Notes under the pieces: generated by a model
The model's input: the letters and a program-made list of their open reading frames with translations, nothing else
Database searches by the model: none
Told to the model about the DNA's origin: nothing
Shown: piece after piece, positions 47,026 to 48,444 of the stretch
Numbering within the stretch: the first letter of the stretch is position 1
Layout: each line of letters starts with the position of its first letter
DNA from: Bacteroidota bacterium
Lineage (GTDB): Bacteria; Bacteroidota; Bacteroidia; Bacteroidales; UBA7960
Direction: 5' to 3'
DNA: 48,444 nucleotides
Assembly: GCA_007694165.1 (NCBI GenBank)
Contig: RECE01000201.1
Location: forward strand, 1 to 48,444
Position numbers and translations under genes: made by a program

Positions 47026-48138
47026 ATGACAAAAGAAGAAAGATTTATTCCATTTGATGTGATTGAGAAATTCATGATTGAGGTAATGGTGAAAGCCGGG
47101 ATACCTGAGGCTGATGCAAAAATTGTTGCGGATGTGTTGGTTAAGGCTGACAAGCTCGGTTTTGACTCTCATGGCGTAAACAGACTCAAGCCCATTTACC
47201 TTGATCGTATCAATGATGGTATTTTAAATCCGGTAACCAACCTGGAGGTTGTAAAGGAATCACCTACCACCGCGGTGATTGACGGGCATAATGGAATGGG
47301 ACATGTAATTTCTTACAAGTCGATGCAAATGGCCATTGACAAAGCCAAAAAATACGGCATGGGAATGGTTGCCGTAAGAAATTCCACCCATTATGGTTTT
47401 GCAGGATACTATCCTCTGATGGCCACCGAACAGGATATGATTGGGGTAACCGGAACCAATGCCAGGCCTTCTATAGCACCTACTTTTGGTGTAGAAAACA
47501 TGCTGGGTACCAATCCCATGACCTTTGGAATGCCCAGCGACGAGGATTTCCCGTTCTTGCTTGACTGTGCTACATCCATAACGCAGCGGGGAAAGGTAGA
47601 AGTATATGCACGACAAGGTAAGGAGATGCCCAAAGGTTGGGTGATAGATAAAAAAGGCGAATCCAAAACCAACTCTGTAGAGGTTCTGGAAGACCTGAAT
47701 GCCGGCCGTGCAGCCTTTACGCCCCTGGGAGGAGTAGGAGAGGAAACCGGCGGATACAAGGGGTATGGTTATGCCACGGTGGTTGAAATCCTTTCTTCTG
47801 CTTTGCAGCAGGGAGCCTATTTGAAAATGTTGATGGGTATAAAGGATGGAAAAAAAGTTCCTTATCCCTTGGGCCACTTTTTTATTGCCATGGATATCAA
47901 TGCTTTTACTGAGCCGGCCGATTTTAAAAAGACCACAGGTAATATCCTCAGAGAACTACGTGCATCCCAAAAGATGCCAGGCGAGCAGAGGATATATACT
48001 GCCGGTGAAAAGGAACATGATACCTGGATGTACAGAAAGGATAAGGGCGTGCCTTTCAATGATGCATTGTTTGAAGAGTTTGCCGGTATGTGCAAAACAT
48101 ACGGACTTGAAAATTATTTGCCCCACTTTCAGAAATAA
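47026..48138 (+). CDS. Malate/L-lactate dehydrogenase family oxidoreductase (Ldh_2)
   Basis: A 370-residue NAD(P)-dependent oxidoreductase of the Ldh_2 family (L-sulfolactate, malate, ureidoglycolate and lactate dehydrogenases). Conserved features: KADKLGFDSHGVNRL with the Asp-Ser-His, STHYGFAGYY with the catalytic His, GTNARPSIAPTFGVENMLGTNPM and DCATSITQRGKVEV, and the YKGYGYATVVEILSSAL segment. The ATG at 47026 gives MTKEERFIPFDV, a family-like start; a frame from 46957 would add 23 residues lacking conservation. It ends at a strong terminator. Exact substrate unknown. Confidence 0.9.
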   Translation: MTKEERFIPFDVIEKFMIEVMVKAGIPEADAKIVADVLVKADKLGFDSHGVNRLKPIYLDRINDGILNPVTNLEVVKESPTTAVIDGHNGMGHVISYKSMQMAIDKAKKYGMGMVAVRNSTHYGFAGYYPLMATEQDMIGVTGTNARPSIAPTFGVENMLGTNPMTFGMPSDEDFPFLLDCATSITQRGKVEVYARQGKEMPKGWVIDKKGESKTNSVEVLEDLNAGRAAFTPLGGVGEETGGYKGYGYATVVEILSSALQQGAYLKMLMGIKDGKKVPYPLGHFFIAMDINAFTEPADFKKTTGNILRELRASQKMPGEQRIYTAGEKEHDTWMYRKDKGVPFNDALFEEFAGMCKTYGLENYLPHFQK

Positions 48139-48157
48139 TCTTTTTCTGGATTATGAC

Positions 48158-48198
48158 AATAAAGCCCCTGCAACAGAAATGATTGCAGGGGCTTTATT
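48158..48198. terminator. Bidirectional terminator
   Basis: A perfect 16-base inverted repeat (48158-48173 with 48183-48198; aataaagcccctgcaa / ttgcaggggctttatt) with a 9-base loop lies between the dehydrogenase gene (+) and a partial gene (-). Confidence 0.85.
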
Positions 48199-48215
48199 AA
48201 CTGTATGAATGCGTT

Positions 48216-48444
48216 TTAGCGTTTAAGCATTTCCTTTACCTCCTGTGTTTTTACTTCCAGCTCGGCTGCAATTTGCTCTACAGAGAGTCCTTGCTTTGAG
48301 AGTGCTTCAGCAAATTTTTTCTGCACGATTCTTTTGGTTTTTCTCTCCTGTTCTGCATTGTGTTTCTCTTTTTCCGCTCTTTGTTTCTCCTTTTCTGCTC
48401 TTTGTTTCTCCTTTTCTGCTCTTTGTTTCTCCTGCTCCGCTTTT
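48216..48444 (-). CDS. C-terminal end of a gene with heptad repeats and HTH-like tail (partial)
   Basis: Only the last 75 residues are in the window; the gene's start lies beyond the right edge. The visible part has an AEKEKQR heptad repeated about three times, then a tail with VQKKFAEALSKQGLSVEQI and AAELEVKTQEVKEMLKR, a pattern like a small helix-turn-helix. Such tails occur on Rpn/PD-(D/E)XK putative transposase-type nucleases and on Uma2-like proteins, but the catalytic part is not seen, so no family is assigned. The 21-base repeat (aaggagaaacaaagagcagaa) is almost perfect. Confidence 0.7.
   Translation of the reverse strand, partial: KAEQEKQRAEKEKQRAEKEKQRAEKEKHNAEQERKTKRIVQKKFAEALSKQGLSVEQIAAELEVKTQEVKEMLKR

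Overview
The window looks like a chromosomal segment of a member of the Bacteroidota, most likely a Bacteroidales/Marinilabiliales-type organism. This is inferred from moderate AT-richness, several TAnnTTTG-type -7 promoter elements (the Bacteroidota consensus), few strong Shine-Dalgarno sequences, a DUF349-repeat protein, OmpA/PorT-like barrel and lipoprotein genes, and an S16 ribosomal protein with a charged tail. No phage, integron, CRISPR array, tRNA or rRNA gene was seen.

Layout. 1-5.3 kb: the end of a five-repeat DUF349 protein, an outer-membrane barrel protein, an FtsX/LolE-type permease (minus strand) and a baeRF family 3 protein. 5.4-11.3 kb: clpB (minus), a dicarboxylate/glutamate symporter, two lipoproteins and a lone receiver protein. 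11.8-27.0 kb: a long co-directional chemosensory cluster. 27.1-29.2 kb: rpsP-rimM-trmN6 (minus). 29.5-34.4 kb: dnaE, trxA and a DUF58 protein. 34.5-40.3 kb: a second signalling locus of three genes. 40.6-46.7 kb: minus-strand genes for an alpha-oxoamine synthase family enzyme, an M23 peptidase, uvrB, pgeF, a 50-residue YtxH-like protein and a small membrane protein. 47.0-48.4 kb: a malate/lactate dehydrogenase family gene and the 3' end of a gene with a heptad-repeat tail.

The most interesting part is the chemosensory cluster. Its order is: 615-residue soluble helical protein, STAS, CheY, CheY, CheA, CheW, MCP, Hpt, hybrid kinase, CheR, kinase-like protein, CheD, CheB. It has a full adaptation set (CheR, CheB, CheD) but no gene recognisable as cheC, cheX or classical cheZ. 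The 615-residue protein has a DxxxQ motif in a predicted helix and an acidic-aromatic C-terminus, both reminiscent of CheZ. The chemoreceptor has a zinc-binding CZB-like signature in its periplasmic region and a C-terminal peptide that could tether CheR. No flagellar, pilus or gliding gene lies in the window, so the output of the pathway is open.

A second theme is lost phosphoacceptor residues. The hybrid kinase has a C-terminal Hpt-like domain with Met in place of His. The kinase-like protein between cheR and cheD has Asn at the H-box His. The TPR hybrid kinase at 34.5 kb has Tyr at the H-box His and an eroded ATP site, yet keeps an intact receiver. In each case a separate gene close by encodes an intact version (standalone Hpt at 20.3 kb; Hpt plus active kinase at 38.2-40.3 kb). 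This suggests phosphorelays split over several polypeptides.
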